A stretch of 64,000 nt of DNA from Dechloromonas sp. (GCA_016790815.1 JAEUOG010000045.1:43802-107801), one strand, 5' to 3'; shown: positions 1 to 9,772, counted from the stretch's first letter. Program-made: numbers and translations. The notes: generated by a model not told the origin, from the sequence alone.

Positions 1-252
1 ATTCCAGTCCGGCTGGCAAAGAATGCCGACGCGGAAGCCCTGCGCTTCGAGCAACCGCCCGATCAAGGCCATGCCGAAGCTAGGATGGTCGATGTAGGCG
101 TCCCCGGTGACGAGAATGATATCGCACGAATCCCAGCCCAAGGTATCCATCTCGGCACGCGACATGGGCAGAAAGGGGGCTGGCCCGAAACGATGTGCCC
201 AGAACTTGCGATAACCGAAGAGTGGGCGAGTGATTTGCTGATTTGATTCCAT
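1..252 (-). CDS. ygiQ: YgiQ-family radical SAM protein, N-terminal fragment
   Basis: The reverse strand from an ATG at 252 reads without a stop to the window edge, giving 84 residues. The fragment contains [35 protein letters not shown] and [14 protein letters not shown], which match the N-terminus of E. coli YgiQ (UPF0313) closely. The family comprises large B12-binding-like radical SAM proteins of uncertain substrate. The CxxxCxxC cluster motif lies beyond the edge. The gene is divergent from the STAS gene at 283, so the 30 bp between them must hold any promoter for both. Identity is secure; completeness cannot be judged. Confidence 0.85.
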   Translation of the reverse strand, partial: MESNQQITRPLFGYRKFWAHRFGPAPFLPMSRAEMDTLGWDSCDIILVTGDAYIDHPSFGMALIGRLLEAQGFRVGILCQPDWN

Positions 253-282
253 GCAATATTTTACCTGAGAGCGCCGGGTGCC

Positions 283-675
283 ATGGCATACTTGCCCTTT
301 GTCATAGAGCCCTTCCCCAACGCGATGATGAATCTTCCCACCCGCGAACAGGCCGGTGTCCTGATCGTTTCCGTCAGCGGACGCATAGACCACATAACCA
401 GCGAAGAGTTCACCAAATCACTTGGTCCCCTGCTGGATCGATGTGTTCCGGGGAACCCATCAGTTCTGCTCGATTTTTCCGGCGTTGATTACATCAGTAG
501 TGCCGGACTGCGTGTCCTGATGATGGCATCGCGACGCGCCAAGGCGCAAAAAGGGGTTTTCGCCATCGCCTCCCTGCAACCCATGGTTCAAGAGGTGTTC
601 GCGATCAGCCGCTTCAACCTGATCGTGCCCTGTTACGTCAGCGTCGACACCGCCTGCAAGGTCCTGGGATCATGA
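283..675 (+). CDS. STAS-domain anti-sigma factor antagonist
   Basis: A 130-residue single-domain protein of the SpoIIAA/RsbV type. The diagnostic stretch [20 protein letters not shown] (about residues 60-79) contains the serine pair that partner-switching kinases phosphorylate. It should bind the anti-sigma ATPase at 4804 when unphosphorylated and be reactivated by the SpoIIE phosphatase at 1631. An internal ATG at 325 gives a protein closer to the usual length and cannot be excluded as the start. The stop overlaps the next gene by 4 bp, so the two are probably co-translated. Confidence 0.85.
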   Translation: MAYLPFVIEPFPNAMMNLPTREQAGVLIVSVSGRIDHITSEEFTKSLGPLLDRCVPGNPSVLLDFSGVDYISSAGLRVLMMASRRAKAQKGVFAIASLQPMVQEVFAISRFNLIVPCYVSVDTACKVLGS

Positions 676-1634
676 AACAGGTCGTTTTCTGGGGAACCCG
701 TGGTTCGCTGCCGGTTTCGCTGACCCATCGCGACATCCGCGAAAAAATCGTTGCCGCGCTTACTGCCGCAGACGGCAAAAGCTTCAAGAACCGCGCAGCG
801 GCAGACGAGTTTATCGACAAACTGCCCTTTTCCGTCGTGGGCACCTTTGGCGGAAATACATCCTGCGTCGAGATCGTCGGCGACAGCAACGACCATTTCA
901 TCTGCGACATGGGCAGCGGCGCCCGCCCCCTGGGCCAGGCGAAGATCGCACGATTCGGCATCCCCAACCCGCAGACTTACCATGTCTTCGTCTCCCATCT
1001 GCAGTCGGATCACCTCATGGGCTTTCCGTATTTCGCGCCCATCTACATCCCAGGGAATCGCATCATCGTGCATGGTTGCCATGCCGGTATGGAGCAAGCC
1101 GTTCGCGGGCAAATGCAGTCCCCGTGCTTCCCTGTCGATTACGCCCAGGCCGGCGCAAAAATCGAATTTGACGTCATGACGCCGGATCAGCCACGCTATA
1201 TCTCGGGCATCAACGTGACGCCCAAGCGCCAGATGCATGCTGGCGACTCCTACGGATATCGTTTTGAAAGCCTGACCCGCACTGTCGTCTATTCAACCGA
1301 TTCCGAGCACAAACTGGAAAACCCTGCCGAGCATGCCGAGTTCACCCGGTTCTTCCACAAAGCCGACCTGGTCATTTTTGATGCCATGTATTCGCTGGCC
1401 GAGGCGGTCTCGGTCAAGGCCGACTGGGGCCATTCAAGCAACATCGTCGGCGTCGAGCTGTGTCAGGCAGCGTCAGCAAAGCGGCTCGCCATGTTTCACC
1501 ACGAGCCGGTGCATGACGACAAGCAACTGGCCCGTATCGTTGCCGAAACACGGCGGCTGGAGCAGATAACCCGGGGCAGCCGGGCGCCGCTCGACATCAT
1601 ATCGGCATACGACGGCCTTATCATCGACCTGTGA
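672..1634 (+). CDS. Metallo-beta-lactamase-fold hydrolase
   Basis: A 320-residue protein whose opening VVFWGTRGSLPVS and FGGNTSCVEI, followed by VSHLQSDHLMGFPYF near residue 110 and FHHEPVHDD near residue 275, are typical of the MBL-fold phosphodiesterase group that includes PhnP and cyclic-nucleotide phosphodiesterase-like enzymes. The usual HxHxDH metal motif reads HLQSDH, keeping the key positions. The substrate is unknown. It sits between the STAS gene and the CHASE2-SpoIIE gene with 4-bp overlaps on both sides, which suggests that it processes or senses a small molecule in the same pathway. Confidence 0.8.
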   Translation: MKQVVFWGTRGSLPVSLTHRDIREKIVAALTAADGKSFKNRAAADEFIDKLPFSVVGTFGGNTSCVEIVGDSNDHFICDMGSGARPLGQAKIARFGIPNPQTYHVFVSHLQSDHLMGFPYFAPIYIPGNRIIVHGCHAGMEQAVRGQMQSPCFPVDYAQAGAKIEFDVMTPDQPRYISGINVTPKRQMHAGDSYGYRFESLTRTVVYSTDSEHKLENPAEHAEFTRFFHKADLVIFDAMYSLAEAVSVKADWGHSSNIVGVELCQAASAKRLAMFHHEPVHDDKQLARIVAETRRLEQITRGSRAPLDIISAYDGLIIDL

Positions 1635-3757
1635 GATCGCTCTCCGGACTGCTCCTTTCTGCGATCCAGGCCGGACGCGGCCGGGCCCTTCCGATCCTGT
1701 TGCTGCTCGCTGGTGCGCTCGTCCTGAACTCTCTGGAACGCACTCCGCTGCTCAGCGTCCGCGAAGCCCTGTTCGACCAGTATCAGCGACACATGCCGCG
1801 ACCGCGTACCAGCGAGCCGGTCATCGTGGTCGGCATCGACAGCCAGAGTCTGGTCACCCACGGCCAGTGGCCGTGGTCACGCGACCTGATCGCCCAACTG
1901 GTTAGCAAGATTCATGACGGTAAACCGCTGGCGCTCGGTATCGACATCGTATTTGCCGAGCGTGATCGCTACAGCCCGGAGGTCCTCTCGGCCAGATTTC
2001 CCGATCTGACACCAGATATGCTGGCAACGATGCAGGATCCTGACCGGCAACTGGCAGCTGCCTTGGGCAGCCATCCGACCGCCCTCGCCGTCGTTGGCCT
2101 GAGTAAGGTCCTGCCCGGTTCCACCCAGCCGGCCCGACCATTGCCTGAGTTCAGTCTGGCGGGCGGGCTGGATCAGCACTTGCCACAATACCTCGGCGCG
2201 CTGGCCAGCCGACCGCTTATCGAAAAGTCAGCAACTGGTGAAGGCCTGATCAATGCCAGCCCGGCTCAACTGCAGGCGAACTCGGAGCGCGGAGTGTTGC
2301 GGCGCGTTCCGACAGTTGCCACCATCAACCAGTTACCCTTCCTTTCGCTACCCCTTGAAATGGTGCGCCTGGCGCTCGGTGGTGGTACCGTCGTACCCGA
2401 AAGCGGCGCGCAGGGAATGACCGCGATTCGCATCGGCGACTATCGACTACCCACGCAAGCCAATGGCGAAGTGCTGCTGCATTTCGGACGCGCCAGTTCC
2501 AACTACTACCTCTCCGCTGCTGATGTGCTGGCCGATGTGCATCCAAAGGAAATCTTCGATTCCCGCTTCGTCATCATCGGCTTCAACAGCACCGGGCTAC
2601 AGGATCGGATCATCACGCCGCTTGGCGAAAGCCTGCCCGGCATCGACGTGCACGCTCAGGTCATCGAAAGCCTGCTTGAAGGCCATGCCCTGCTTCGTCC
2701 CGCAACGACGACCTATGTGGAAACGGCCACCATGCTGCTAGGCGGGCTGTTGCTCATTGCGCTGATTCCAGTGCTCCGGCCACGCTACGCCGTGATCAGT
2801 TTTACCGCCCTGAGCCTGCTGCTCATCGCCGCTGGCTACCTCGCCTTTTTCGTCCAGCGCTGGCTGTTTGACAGCGCTTCCCAAATACTTCTGCTGGCAC
2901 CCGTATTCATCCTGCTCCTCGGAAATACGCTCGTAGCTGCCGACAGCCGGCGGCGCGAAGCCGAGTTGCAACTCCTGCGCAGCCGCGAAGACGCTGCCCG
3001 TGTTGCCGGCGAGCTTGACGCTGCCCGACGTATCCAAATGGGCATGCTGCCCGATCCGAAAGCAGTCTTCGTCGATGAACGGCGTTTTTCCGTTGCCGCC
3101 CTCCTTGAGCCGGCCCAAGCAGTAGGTGGAGACTATTACGACTGTTTCATGCTTGACGAACAGCGGCTGTGCTTGGCCATCGGCGATGTTTCCGGCAAAG
3201 GTGTGCCGGCGAGCCTGTTCATGGCCATCTCGAAGACCCTGACCGGTGTACTGGCCCGGCGTCAGGCAGATATTGGCCTTGCCGTGCGCGAACTAGAGCG
3301 CGAGCTCAGTCGCGAGAATTCGGAGTATCTGTTCGTCACCGCTTTTATTGCCGTGCTTGACCTGACATCGGGCAACATGGAATACGTTTGCGCCGGTCAC
3401 GATGCACCCATTCTGCAGCGTGCCGACATGCTGATGCGGGTAAGCACGGCCTCGATTGCCGGCCCGCCCCTGTGCGCTGCCGGAGATTACCCCTATGTTT
3501 CCGGGTATATGCAATTGCAGCCAGGCGACCGGCTCTGCCTGTTTACGGACGGCGTAACTGAAGCCAGCAATGGCATGGACATGTTTGGCATCGGACGTTT
3601 TCAGTCGGCAATTCAGGCTTGCTCCCAGACGGAAGTGCAGATCGCAACGACCACGCTACGCGATACGGTACGCCAGTTCGAAGCAGGCCAGCCGCCAGCC
3701 GATGATCTGACCTTGCTACTGATGCAGTGGCAAGGCCCGGTACTTAGCGAACGTTGA
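1631..3757 (+). CDS. CHASE2 sensor - SpoIIE/PP2C phosphatase
   Basis: A 708-residue membrane receptor phosphatase. One N-terminal helix (about 17-34) is followed by an extracytoplasmic CHASE2 domain (about 45-345, with PVIVVGIDSQSL near its start), three helices (about 362-437), a short linker and a PP2C/SpoIIE domain (about 460-705, with VGGDYYDCF, GDVSGKGVPASLFMA and LFTDGVTEA). CHASE2 senses an external cue; the phosphatase should dephosphorylate the STAS protein at 283. The start is a GTG overlapping the upstream TGA. The 3' end overlaps the convergent OmpA gene by 14 bp, so there is no room for a terminator between them. Confidence 0.9.
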   Translation: MRSLSGLLLSAIQAGRGRALPILLLLAGALVLNSLERTPLLSVREALFDQYQRHMPRPRTSEPVIVVGIDSQSLVTHGQWPWSRDLIAQLVSKIHDGKPLALGIDIVFAERDRYSPEVLSARFPDLTPDMLATMQDPDRQLAAALGSHPTALAVVGLSKVLPGSTQPARPLPEFSLAGGLDQHLPQYLGALASRPLIEKSATGEGLINASPAQLQANSERGVLRRVPTVATINQLPFLSLPLEMVRLALGGGTVVPESGAQGMTAIRIGDYRLPTQANGEVLLHFGRASSNYYLSAADVLADVHPKEIFDSRFVIIGFNSTGLQDRIITPLGESLPGIDVHAQVIESLLEGHALLRPATTTYVETATMLLGGLLLIALIPVLRPRYAVISFTALSLLLIAAGYLAFFVQRWLFDSASQILLLAPVFILLLGNTLVAADSRRREAELQLLRSREDAARVAGELDAARRIQMGMLPDPKAVFVDERRFSVAALLEPAQAVGGDYYDCFMLDEQRLCLAIGDVSGKGVPASLFMAISKTLTGVLARRQADIGLAVRELERELSRENSEYLFVTAFIAVLDLTSGNMEYVCAGHDAPILQRADMLMRVSTASIAGPPLCAAGDYPYVSGYMQLQPGDRLCLFTDGVTEASNGMDMFGIGRFQSAIQACSQTEVQIATTTLRDTVRQFEAGQPPADDLTLLLMQWQGPVLSER

Positions 3758-4331
3758 TTTCGACGCGGCGGTTTTTCGGCTCGTCGACCTCGTCGTCGGT
3801 CGGCACCAGCGGATCGCGTTCACCGCGACCCACAGCTTCCAGTTTGCCAGCCGGCACACCGGACTCGATCAGTAAATCACGCAGCCCCTCGGCACGTTTT
3901 TTGGACAGCTGATCGTTGCCTTCGATGCTCCCGACACGGTCAGTATGGCCGATGACCATGACCTCGGACGCCGGCCGTTCGGCTATTTCCTTGCGTATGG
4001 CGGACAGTGCAGCCTGCGACTCCTGCGTCAGGACATTGCCGCCGGCTTCGAAGTACAGCACATAGCTGTTCGGCCGAACGGGTTGGGCGCCCAAGGCGTC
4101 CGAAAACCGCTCCTTGACCTCTTCCGGCGACGATTGATAGGCCTCGTTGGTGTCCATGCTCCGCTTCACCGCGGCATAGGGCTTGTCGAGCAGGATCTCG
4201 CGACCAGCATCACGAACAACGACGGCGCCGGGCTTGCCATCAGTCGACGGTAGCAGGACAAAACGCTCACTGGCGCAACCAGTCAGCATAACAAACGCGG
4301 TCAGCGCGATGGATAGTTTCAGCTCACTCAT
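3744..4331 (-). CDS. OmpA-family outer membrane lipoprotein
   Basis: A 195-residue protein starting at the ATG at 4331, where a signal peptide with lipobox LTGC begins; upstream in-frame codons lack signal character and overlap FecR. The C-terminal half is an OmpA/MotB peptidoglycan-binding domain with VMVIGHTDRVGS, QLSKKRAEGLRDLL and PKNRRVEINV. It should anchor in the outer membrane and hold peptidoglycan. Its start overlaps the end of the FecR gene by 8 bp. Its placement between the CHASE2 phosphatase and the anti-sigma ATPase suggests that envelope state is the input to this module, which is an inference. Confidence 0.85.
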   Translation of the reverse strand: MSELKLSIALTAFVMLTGCASERFVLLPSTDGKPGAVVVRDAGREILLDKPYAAVKRSMDTNEAYQSSPEEVKERFSDALGAQPVRPNSYVLYFEAGGNVLTQESQAALSAIRKEIAERPASEVMVIGHTDRVGSIEGNDQLSKKRAEGLRDLLIESGVPAGKLEAVGRGERDPLVPTDDEVDEPKNRRVEINVR

Positions 4332-4782
4332 CACGCCCGCCTTCGACTTCGATCGCAAACTCGGTGCCACGCACGCCAAGGACAGAGGTCGGCGTGTGGA
4401 AATCGACGGATTCGGGTGTCCGCTTGGCGATCTTGCCAGAGGCAACGGACAACGTTCCCTTGCGGATTCGGATCGACATGTTGCCGTCCTGCGTCGCGTT
4501 GTCGAAAGCAAATTTCTCGATGACGATCAGCGAATTCGGCCCCGCCGAAAGCAGCGTGTTATCACGCAAGGTGACACCGACCGAGCCATCGGCACCGGTG
4601 CGCACCTTATCGGCAACGTCGACCTGGCTGCCAATGGTGGCCGGCAACATCTTGCCATCGCGCTCGATGCTGACCTGCCCCTTGGCAACCTTGACCATGC
4701 CGGCCGGGTCGGCAGCATGGGCCGGCGAGCCGGAAAACAGGGGCAGCAACGCGCAAAGCGCTGCCCAATGTGCTCTAATCAT
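4324..4782 (-). CDS. Secreted FecR-domain protein
   Basis: A 152-residue exported protein starting at the ATG at 4782 with a signal peptide ending about PAHAA. The FecR fold is shown by GQVSIERDGKMLPATIGSQV in the first half and SVLGVRGTEFAIEV near the C-terminus. It is not the sigma regulator FecR proper, because it lacks the cytoplasmic anti-sigma part, so a periplasmic scaffold or ligand-sensing role is likely. It is translationally coupled to the OmpA lipoprotein. Only 21 bp separate its start from the divergent ATPase at 4804, so both must be driven from within neighbouring coding sequence or from overlapping promoters. Confidence 0.8.
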   Translation of the reverse strand: MIRAHWAALCALLPLFSGSPAHAADPAGMVKVAKGQVSIERDGKMLPATIGSQVDVADKVRTGADGSVGVTLRDNTLLSAGPNSLIVIEKFAFDNATQDGNMSIRIRKGTLSVASGKIAKRTPESVDFHTPTSVLGVRGTEFAIEVEGGRDE

Positions 4783-4803
4783 GGCGAAACCCTTGCAAAT
4801 TCG

Positions 4804-5202
4804 ATGACTTCCCATTTTACGGACATTTCCGTCAGCGCGCGCAGTTCTGCGCTTTCCAGCCTGCTCGCCAGCGTCAGTGAGCAGGCAGCCAGTCTCGGTG
4901 TTACGGCCGAAGATTCGCTACGCCTGCAACTCGTCGTCGAAGAGCTCTTCATCAATACCATCACCCACGGTCACCAGGGTGACAGCGATCACAAGGTTGG
5001 CGTCGTACTGCGTCACGAAAATCCCGCACTAAGCCTGCGTTACGAAGACGATGCGCCGCCATTCGATACTTCGAAAATCGGCCAGAATTCCCGGTCGACC
5101 GCAGAAGTTGGCGGTCAGGGCCTTGCTCTGATCCACGGCATGAGCAAGGCCACCCACTACCAGCGGCAGGGCCAGCGCAACATCACTAAAATCGAGTTTT
5201 AG
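4804..5202 (+). CDS. RsbW/SpoIIAB-type anti-sigma ATPase
   Basis: A 132-residue HATPase_c protein. VVEELFINTITHGH is the N-box, YEDDAPPFD the G1-like region, and GGQGLALIHG the glycine-rich ATP lid. Proteins of this type phosphorylate a STAS antagonist and bind a sigma factor or other output. With the STAS gene (283) and the PP2C phosphatase (1631) it completes a partner-switching set. No sigma factor gene is present nearby, so the output is elsewhere or is not a sigma factor. The start ATG at 4804 is the first with the correct N-terminal length. Its stop overlaps the convergent permease gene by 4 bp. Confidence 0.85.
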   Translation: MTSHFTDISVSARSSALSSLLASVSEQAASLGVTAEDSLRLQLVVEELFINTITHGHQGDSDHKVGVVLRHENPALSLRYEDDAPPFDTSKIGQNSRSTAEVGGQGLALIHGMSKATHYQRQGQRNITKIEF

Positions 5203-7685
5203 GCGCCGTTACGCAAGACAAGCAGCGGTGGCGTGGCTATCAGCTGGCGCACCGCCAGCCAGCCGATGAGCACCGCCAAGACCCCACCGCCGACGGTCGC
5301 TAGCGCCGGCAACCACAGACTGAACGCCAAATTGAGCTGAAAAGCCTGTTGCCCGACGATGCGCCCGAGCAGCATGGCGCCGATTGCAGCCATCAAGCCG
5401 GCCACACTGCCGATGACACCCAGTTCAACCAGCATGGCCTGGCGCAGCTGGGTACGTTGGGCGCCGAGCGCCCGCATCACGGCCAGCTCATATCGCCGTT
5501 CATCGAAACTGGTCAGCAAGGCCGAATACAAAACAATGCCTCCGGCCAGCAAGGCGAATACAAAAACAAACTGCACCGCACCGGCCACCTGCCCGATAAC
5601 CGCTTGCAACTGGCGCAGGATGGTGCCCACATCGATCATAGTCAGGCCGGGAAAACGCCGAACGAGATCGGAAGCCGCGTCGGCACGTTCGCCAGGGAGG
5701 TGAAAACTGGTGATGTAGCTGGCCGGTGCGTCGTCAATGACGCCGGGCGGTGTCAGCACGAAGAAATTGACGCGCATGGAATCCCATGCCAGCTTGCGCA
5801 GATTGCTCGTCTTCACGCGCTTTTCAACGCCGGCAACCACAAAGACGAGTTCGTCACCGAGCTGTATGCCCAGTGTCTTGGCCAGGCCCTCTTCCACCGA
5901 GGCCAGCCCTTGTCCCGCCTCGTCCGGCGCGAACCAGCGGCCTGCAACGACACTGTTGCCTGCTGGCAGATCGCTACGCCACGACAGGTTGAATTCGCGT
6001 TCGATCAGGCGCTGGGCGCGTTCATCGTCCGGGAAGCTCGCCGGGCTGACTTCCCTCCCCCCGATTCTGACCAGCCGGGCGCGAACCATGGGCAGCAATT
6101 CGGCCACAATGCCGTTGGTACGCAGAAAATCGGCAACCGCGTCGCGTTGCTCGGGCTGGATGTTGATGACGAAACGGTTGGGTGCGTCGGCTGGAACGGA
6201 TTTTTGCCAGGCATCGAGCAACTCGGCGCGAATAACCGTGAGCAACAACATGGCCATCAGACCGATGGCCAACGCGACGATCTGTACGGCGCTCGAGGAC
6301 GCATGGCGGGTCAGGCTGGCCAGCCCCTGGCGCCAGCCGAAACCGGCACCGCCACGAAGCCGGGCAATGGCGACAATGATCAGCCGGGCGATAACCCAGA
6401 AGCTGCCGAGCGCGACAACGAAGCCACCGAGCGCGTAGACGCCGAGCCGGACGTTGCCGGCAACACCGACGATCAGACCACCCAGTAAAACAAGACCAAG
6501 CACGTAGGCACCGAGCGAGGATGCTCGCGCCGGCCCGAGTTCCCGGCGCAGGACACGCAGGGTCGGAACACTGGCCAGTTGCATGAGCGGCGGGTAGGCG
6601 AACCCGAAGAGCAACACGCCGGCAACACCCAGGCCGCCAAGCAGCGGCAACCAGCCCGGCACTGGCAATTCGAGCACGAGCAAGGCGGACAGCCAGCGGA
6701 TCAGCACGAAGTGCGCGGCATATCCGACAATGCTGCCGACAATGGCGGCCAGCAAGGCCAGCCACAGAAAGAGCCAGCCATGAAGGCGGAGCAAACCGCC
6801 CTGCGTCATGCCCAGGCAGCGCATGACGGCGCAGGCATCAAGATGGCGCTGCATGTAGCGGCGAGCCGCCATCGCTGCAGCAACGGCCGCCAATACCACG
6901 GTCAACACCGTTGAAAGGCCCAAAAACCGCTCGGCGCGATCCAGCGCACCACGAATTTCCGGCCGGGCATTGCGTGTGTCTTCAAGTTTTTCGCCGCGTT
7001 CCAGACGTTGCGTCAGCCAGCCCTGAAAGTCAGCGACATCCCTGGCCTCGCCAGCGACCAGCAGACTGTAGCGAACGCGTGCTCCAGGCTGGATCAGGCC
7101 GGTTGCCGGCAGATCGTCGAGATGCATCATGAGCCGTGGCGCCAGGCTGAAAAAATTGATGCCGCGATCTGGCTCCCGCGTCAGGATGGCGGCAACCTGT
7201 AGCGTCTTTGCACCAACAGTCACCGAACCACCCGGCACAACCTGCAACGCAGCCGACAGCCGTTCGTCCAGCCAGACCGAACCGGGCGCCGGGCCACCCT
7301 CGGCCGGCATGGCGGACTGACCAGCTTGAGTGCTGATTTCGACCCGGCCACGCAGAGGATAGCCCCGACTGACGGCCTTGATGTCAGCCAGTTGTGCCTG
7401 CCCCGGCCCGATAACCATGCTCGGGAATACCAGTGTTTCGGCAGGCTTGAGACCGCGCTTGCGCGCATCGGCGGCATAGGCTGCTGGCAAGGCATGATCG
7501 GCAACGAGGATCAAATCGCCGCCCATCATCTGTTGGGCCTCGCGTTCGAGTGCCAGACGTACCCGGTCGGCAAAGAAACCGACTGCCGTGACCGCCGCCA
7601 CAGCGATGGCCAGCGCCGCGAAGAGCAGGCGCAATTCGCCCGAACGCAACTCCCGGCCCAGAACACGCCAGGCGTGTCCGGGCAT
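5199..7685 (-). CDS. FtsX/YbbP-like ABC transporter permease
   Basis: An 828-residue membrane protein with an N-terminal helix, a large periplasmic MacB-like domain (about 40-240), a cluster of helices (about 255-460), a second periplasmic domain and three C-terminal helices. This is the duplicated FtsX architecture of YbbP, thought to extract lipophilic substrates from the membrane in a mechanotransmission mode. QQMMGGDLILVADHALPA near the start is typical of YbbP. The ATP-binding partner (YbbA) is not adjacent, which is unusual. A GTG one codon upstream of the ATG at 7685 is an alternative start that would overlap the stop of the upstream gene in a GTGA arrangement. Confidence 0.85.
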   Translation of the reverse strand: MPGHAWRVLGRELRSGELRLLFAALAIAVAAVTAVGFFADRVRLALEREAQQMMGGDLILVADHALPAAYAADARKRGLKPAETLVFPSMVIGPGQAQLADIKAVSRGYPLRGRVEISTQAGQSAMPAEGGPAPGSVWLDERLSAALQVVPGGSVTVGAKTLQVAAILTREPDRGINFFSLAPRLMMHLDDLPATGLIQPGARVRYSLLVAGEARDVADFQGWLTQRLERGEKLEDTRNARPEIRGALDRAERFLGLSTVLTVVLAAVAAAMAARRYMQRHLDACAVMRCLGMTQGGLLRLHGWLFLWLALLAAIVGSIVGYAAHFVLIRWLSALLVLELPVPGWLPLLGGLGVAGVLLFGFAYPPLMQLASVPTLRVLRRELGPARASSLGAYVLGLVLLGGLIVGVAGNVRLGVYALGGFVVALGSFWVIARLIIVAIARLRGGAGFGWRQGLASLTRHASSSAVQIVALAIGLMAMLLLTVIRAELLDAWQKSVPADAPNRFVINIQPEQRDAVADFLRTNGIVAELLPMVRARLVRIGGREVSPASFPDDERAQRLIEREFNLSWRSDLPAGNSVVAGRWFAPDEAGQGLASVEEGLAKTLGIQLGDELVFVVAGVEKRVKTSNLRKLAWDSMRVNFFVLTPPGVIDDAPASYITSFHLPGERADAASDLVRRFPGLTMIDVGTILRQLQAVIGQVAGAVQFVFVFALLAGGIVLYSALLTSFDERRYELAVMRALGAQRTQLRQAMLVELGVIGSVAGLMAAIGAMLLGRIVGQQAFQLNLAFSLWLPALATVGGGVLAVLIGWLAVRQLIATPPLLVLRNGA

Positions 7686-9772
7686 CACGAGGGAATCGAC
7701 CAGCGAGCGCGAAACTCGGGCGCCGGCATGGCTTTTCCATGCAGGTGGCCCTGCAGTTGATCACACCCAAGTCGTTGGAGAAACTCCGATTGCTCAACGG
7801 TCTCGACGCCTTCGGCGATCACCTCGAAATCGAGACTGCGCGCCAGTTCCATCACAGTTCGGATGATCGCTTCGTCCCCGGAGTTCTTGCCAATTCCGTC
7901 CACAAACGACTTGTCGATTTTCAACTGCTGAACCGGCAGCATCTTGAGGTAGCTGAGCGAGGAATAGCCCGTGCCGAAGTCGTCAAGGGACAGGCGGATG
8001 CCCAGATCGCGCAAGCGTTCTAGCAGTTCGAAGGATTGCCCGACCGCCATGACGACCGATTCGGTCAGTTCCAGCTTGAGGCTGGGGGCATCCATGCCGG
8101 TTTCTTCCAGTATCCGGGTCAGAACATCGATGAACTCGGGGCGTTCCAGTTGCTTGACCGAAAGATTGACCGACACCTGCGGCAACTCGAATCCGCTTTT
8201 GCGCCATTGCATGACCTGCCGACAGGTTTCGCGCAGCACCCAGTTGCCGAGCCCGACGATCAACCCGGAATCTTCGGCCAGCGGTATGAAACGCATCGGC
8301 ATGACCAGCCCCAGTTCCGGGCTGTTCCAGCGAACCAGCGCTTCAGCACCGACCAGCCGTCCACTGCGGGTTTCAACCTGGGGCTGCAGATGAACCGAGA
8401 GTTCGCCGTTGTCGAGCGCGCGACGCAACAGGTTTTCCATCCGGATACGCTCCTGCGCATCGCGCGTCATTTCGGGCGTGTAAAAGTGGAAGTTTCCGCG
8501 ACCCGCAGCCTTGGCGCGATACATGGCAGTGTCGGCATTGCGCATGAGATCGAGCACGCTATTGCCGTCTTCCGGGGCAAGGCAGATACCCACCGAAGCC
8601 GAGAGATAAAGCTCGTGATCACCCAGTACAAAGGGCAGCTCGAAGGCGCCCACAATCTCTCGGGCAAGGATTTCGACCTCGTCCTCGCCACGCACGCCCT
8701 CCATCAGGCAGATGAATTCGTCCCCGCCAAGCCGCGCCAGCATGTCGATCAGGCGGACATGCTCGGACAGTCGTGCCGCTACAGAAATCAGCAGCTCGTC
8801 GCCGACCCCGTGGCCGAGCGAATCATTGACCTGCTTGAACTGGTCGAGATCAATGAAAAGTACGGCAAGCCGTTCATCGCGGCGCGCCGATTCGCGCAAG
8901 CTCTCTTCCAGTCGCTCGATGAAGCTGCGGCGATTCGAAAGACCGGTCAGCGGGTCGTGGTAGGCCAGGTAATTGAGTTTGCTCTGCGCCTGTCGACGTT
9001 CGGCAATTTCACCTTCGAGCTGGGTATTCGTCCGCTTCAGCTCGTCGGTTCGGGCCTCAACCTGTATCTCCAGTGTGTCGCAAGCAGCCGATATCCGGCC
9101 CTCCTGATCCTCGAGGATGCCCTGAGCACGCCGAACAACGAGAAACTGCATGAAATAGAGCGCGGCAAAGACCAGTGCAACACCGCCGGTCACCATCCAC
9201 ATGTTGCGATTGAGCTGAACAACGAAGGGGGTGACATTCTGATAAAGCTCGAAAACACCTTCGACGGATTGATCCTTGCCGCGAATCGGAATGTAGCTGG
9301 CCAGAATATCGACTTCGGCCTGCGTTCCCTCGAAGCTGTCGATGCTGTCCCGATGCGTCAGATTGCTGGACACCGCACCGGTGATCGCCGAACGAAAGCC
9401 GGGATTACCCAGGCTGCTGTCCCCAGCTTTCCCGACATCACTGGTAAAAACAGTATTGCCAAGGCGGTTGTAGATCTTGATCTTGACGATGGCCGTATTG
9501 TGCATCAGGCCCAGCACTTCGGCCCGCAGGCGGCGCACCTCCTCCGACCCCATGAGGAATTCAGGATTCTGACCCACTGAATCGCTCATCAGAGTGTCAA
9601 GGGAATCCCGCAGGGAATTCTGGAACACCTGCGCCATGGCGAGATTACGTCCCTCAGCCAGATCCTGCATCTGCTGCAATGAAAGTTTCTGGTAGAGCGG
9701 CCCTAGCACCCCTGCTGCCAGCACAATGAGGATGAAACTGACGGTCGAGAAATAGCGCGAAAGATTGAACAT
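7685..9772 (-). CDS. Membrane GGDEF-EAL c-di-GMP protein
   Basis: A protein of about 695 residues with an N-terminal helix, a periplasmic sensor region, a second helix (MVTGGVALVFAALYFMQFLV), a coiled-coil linker, then GGDEF and EAL domains. The cyclase motif RLGGDEF is intact, and RLID five residues before it fits the inhibitory I-site. The EAL domain keeps EALVRW, DDFGTGYSSLSYL, KIDKSFV and AEGVET, so both synthesis and hydrolysis of c-di-GMP are possible. A TTG at 9793 would add seven residues; I prefer the ATG at 9772. It lies just 3' of radA on the same strand with a short gap. Confidence 0.9.
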   Translation of the reverse strand: MFNLSRYFSTVSFILIVLAAGVLGPLYQKLSLQQMQDLAEGRNLAMAQVFQNSLRDSLDTLMSDSVGQNPEFLMGSEEVRRLRAEVLGLMHNTAIVKIKIYNRLGNTVFTSDVGKAGDSSLGNPGFRSAITGAVSSNLTHRDSIDSFEGTQAEVDILASYIPIRGKDQSVEGVFELYQNVTPFVVQLNRNMWMVTGGVALVFAALYFMQFLVVRRAQGILEDQEGRISAACDTLEIQVEARTDELKRTNTQLEGEIAERRQAQSKLNYLAYHDPLTGLSNRRSFIERLEESLRESARRDERLAVLFIDLDQFKQVNDSLGHGVGDELLISVAARLSEHVRLIDMLARLGGDEFICLMEGVRGEDEVEILAREIVGAFELPFVLGDHELYLSASVGICLAPEDGNSVLDLMRNADTAMYRAKAAGRGNFHFYTPEMTRDAQERIRMENLLRRALDNGELSVHLQPQVETRSGRLVGAEALVRWNSPELGLVMPMRFIPLAEDSGLIVGLGNWVLRETCRQVMQWRKSGFELPQVSVNLSVKQLERPEFIDVLTRILEETGMDAPSLKLELTESVVMAVGQSFELLERLRDLGIRLSLDDFGTGYSSLSYLKMLPVQQLKIDKSFVDGIGKNSGDEAIIRTVMELARSLDFEVIAEGVETVEQSEFLQRLGCDQLQGHLHGKAMPAPEFRARWSIPS

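Noticed and set aside
8036-9580. 514-residue frame antisense to the GGDEF-EAL gene
   Set aside because: Shadow frame; the sense strand contains complete GGDEF and EAL motifs.
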